44,908 bases of DNA from an uncultured Erysipelothrix sp. GTDB taxonomy: Bacteria > Bacillota_I > Bacilli_A > Erysipelotrichales > Erysipelotrichaceae. Below, piece after piece: positions 44,364 to 44,908 of this stretch. Both the position numbers and the translations under genes were made by a program. The stretch lies in assembly GCA_947631935.1 (NCBI GenBank), contig CANRNG010000005.1, positions 1 to 44,908 on the forward strand, in the 5' to 3' direction. The notes under the pieces were generated by a model. That model had not been told where the DNA came from. It ran no database searches and worked only from the letters and a program-made list of their open reading frames with translations. Position 1 is the first letter of the stretch; every line of letters starts with the position of its first letter.

Positions 44364-44885
44364 TTATTTTATTTTAAATGTATTTGTGGAGACCACGTTT
44401 TTCAATATTTGGAATCCGAATTTTTGTATTTCCGTTTTTTCATTTACATTAATCATAGTTTTGTGAACGACCCTTATAGCTAAATCGTATATTGTAAAAT
44501 ATTTCTTATTCTTAATTGAATTATACTCAATTTTCACGACCAGGGGGATATAAAAATCATTGTTGTCATCTACAAGATTATTGTAAGGGTTATAAGTGTA
44601 AGAAAGATAGGAATCAATTAAGTTATTTAGCTCGAAAATTTCTCGAGAAGAAATCTTTATACTATGATTTCCCTTTATTGAATCTCTTTCAATTTGAAAT
44701 GATTCATGATATTGATAACTAAAATGGCTGTTTTTCGAAAAAACGAAATGTGGATTTTTCAAATCAAAAGCATGATTAATTTTATATGTATGATTGTCTT
44801 CATATATTGAATCTTGAGAAGTTTTCTTAACGGGGTCCCGAGCGCTTAGTGGGAATTTGTATCGATAAGGGGTACAAATTCCCAC
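44364..44885 (-). CDS. Hypothetical protein, probably 5'-truncated
   Basis: 173-codon reading frame with no recognised family. Composition is rich in Asn, Lys, Ile, Tyr and Ser, and more AT-rich than its neighbours, with no membrane helix or signal peptide. The only start codon near its upstream end is a GTG inside the perfect inverted repeat (44846-44888). It has no ribosome site, and a TGA lies five codons before it. No ATG occurs until near the C-terminus. Either the true start lies elsewhere or the gene lost its 5' part at the repeat. Position after guaA and composition suggest accessory origin. Confidence 0.4.
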   Translation of the reverse strand: MGICTPYRYKFPLSARDPVKKTSQDSIYEDNHTYKINHAFDLKNPHFVFSKNSHFSYQYHESFQIERDSIKGNHSIKISSREIFELNNLIDSYLSYTYNPYNNLVDDNNDFYIPLVVKIEYNSIKNKKYFTIYDLAIRVVHKTMINVNEKTEIQKFGFQILKNVVSTNTFKIK

Positions 44886-44888
44886 TAA
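44846..44888. repeat. Perfect 16-bp inverted repeat near the window end
   Basis: TTAGTGGGAATTTGTA and TACAAATTCCCACTAA around an 11-base spacer. It lacks a T run, so it is not an ordinary terminator. The minus-strand copy, read on to GTACCC, resembles the guaA 3' end GAGTGGGAGTAGTACCC (44234-44250). The GC-rich GGGTCCCGAGCGC beside it differs from local composition. Candidate attachment or mobile-element end. Confidence 0.7.
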
Positions 44889-44908
44889 ACCAATGTTTCA
44901 AGGCCTAT

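Noticed and set aside
44516-44722. 68-residue plus-strand ORF in the terminal region
   Set aside because: No ribosome site, no family resemblance, and antisense to another uncertain ORF.
44820-44908. Known insertion-sequence end
   Set aside because: The inverted repeat and GC-rich flank look mobile-element-like, but no transposase or target duplication is visible, so no family is named.

Overview
The window looks like chromosome of a fermentative, low-GC Gram-positive bacterium (Bacillota). Evidence: AT-rich intergenic DNA with TTGnnn-N16-18-TATAAT promoters, strong GGAGG ribosome sites, FloA/NfeD, PTS sugar uptake, bifunctional AdhE, a pgk-tpiA-eno glycolytic block and CsoR/CopA/CopZ copper handling. 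TGG encodes Trp and TGA is used as a stop, so the standard code applies. An Erysipelotrichia-like or neighbouring lineage is my guess; the sequence alone does not fix it.

Layout. 1-2.8 kb: heterodimeric ABC exporter (first subunit cut by the window edge). 3.1-5.2 kb (minus): nfeD-floA-small membrane protein operon. 5.3-8.3 kb: cellobiose-type PTS EIIC and a 6-phospho-beta-glucosidase with repeated operator-like boxes. 8.4-10.9 kb: persulfide cassette (rhodanese, CoA-persulfide/disulfide reductase with rhodanese domain, rhodanese, CstR-like repressor) behind a perfect palindromic operator. 10.9-13 kb: GntR/UTRA regulator divergent from a CofE-like (F420 gamma-glutamyl ligase) gene. 13-15.6 kb: inositol-phosphatase-like, FAD oxidoreductase and SDR genes. 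15.6-19.4 kb: operon of a substrate-binding-domain diguanylate cyclase, DUF6054 protein, patatin phospholipase and membrane protein, then tRNA-Ala(GGC). 19.5-25.8 kb: acyltransferase, metallo-beta-lactamase-fold hydrolase, lipoprotein, M20 amidohydrolase, DsbA/FrnE-like protein, CutC, aldose-epimerase-like protein. 25.8-29.4 kb: adhE and deoD. 29.5-32.5 kb: csoR-copA-copZ. 32.5-35.8 kb: pgk-tpiA-eno. 35.8-37.3 kb: membrane protein, SmtB-like ArsR regulator, pyrophosphatase-like protein. 37.4-41.7 kb: second ABC exporter pair and a HAD phosphatase. 41.8-44.2 kb: guaB-guaA. 44.25 kb to the end: AT-rich accessory-looking DNA.

The most unusual points are in guaBA. GuaB lacks the CBS module. GuaA carries an in-frame, truncated glutaminase domain whose nucleophile Cys is Asp and whose His/Glu half is absent, so as read it should need free ammonia or a partner subunit. 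Immediately downstream, where guaA 3' ends often host genomic islands, lie a tandem 11-bp repeat, a start-less ORF and a perfect 16-bp inverted repeat that resembles the guaA 3' end. Other points: a CstR-like repressor with only one of the two redox cysteines, a CofE-like ligase without any F420 context, and a pyrophosphatase-fold protein with a changed metal site. I saw no CRISPR array, rRNA, prophage or complete insertion sequence. Every gap without an annotated gene is shorter than 300 bases.
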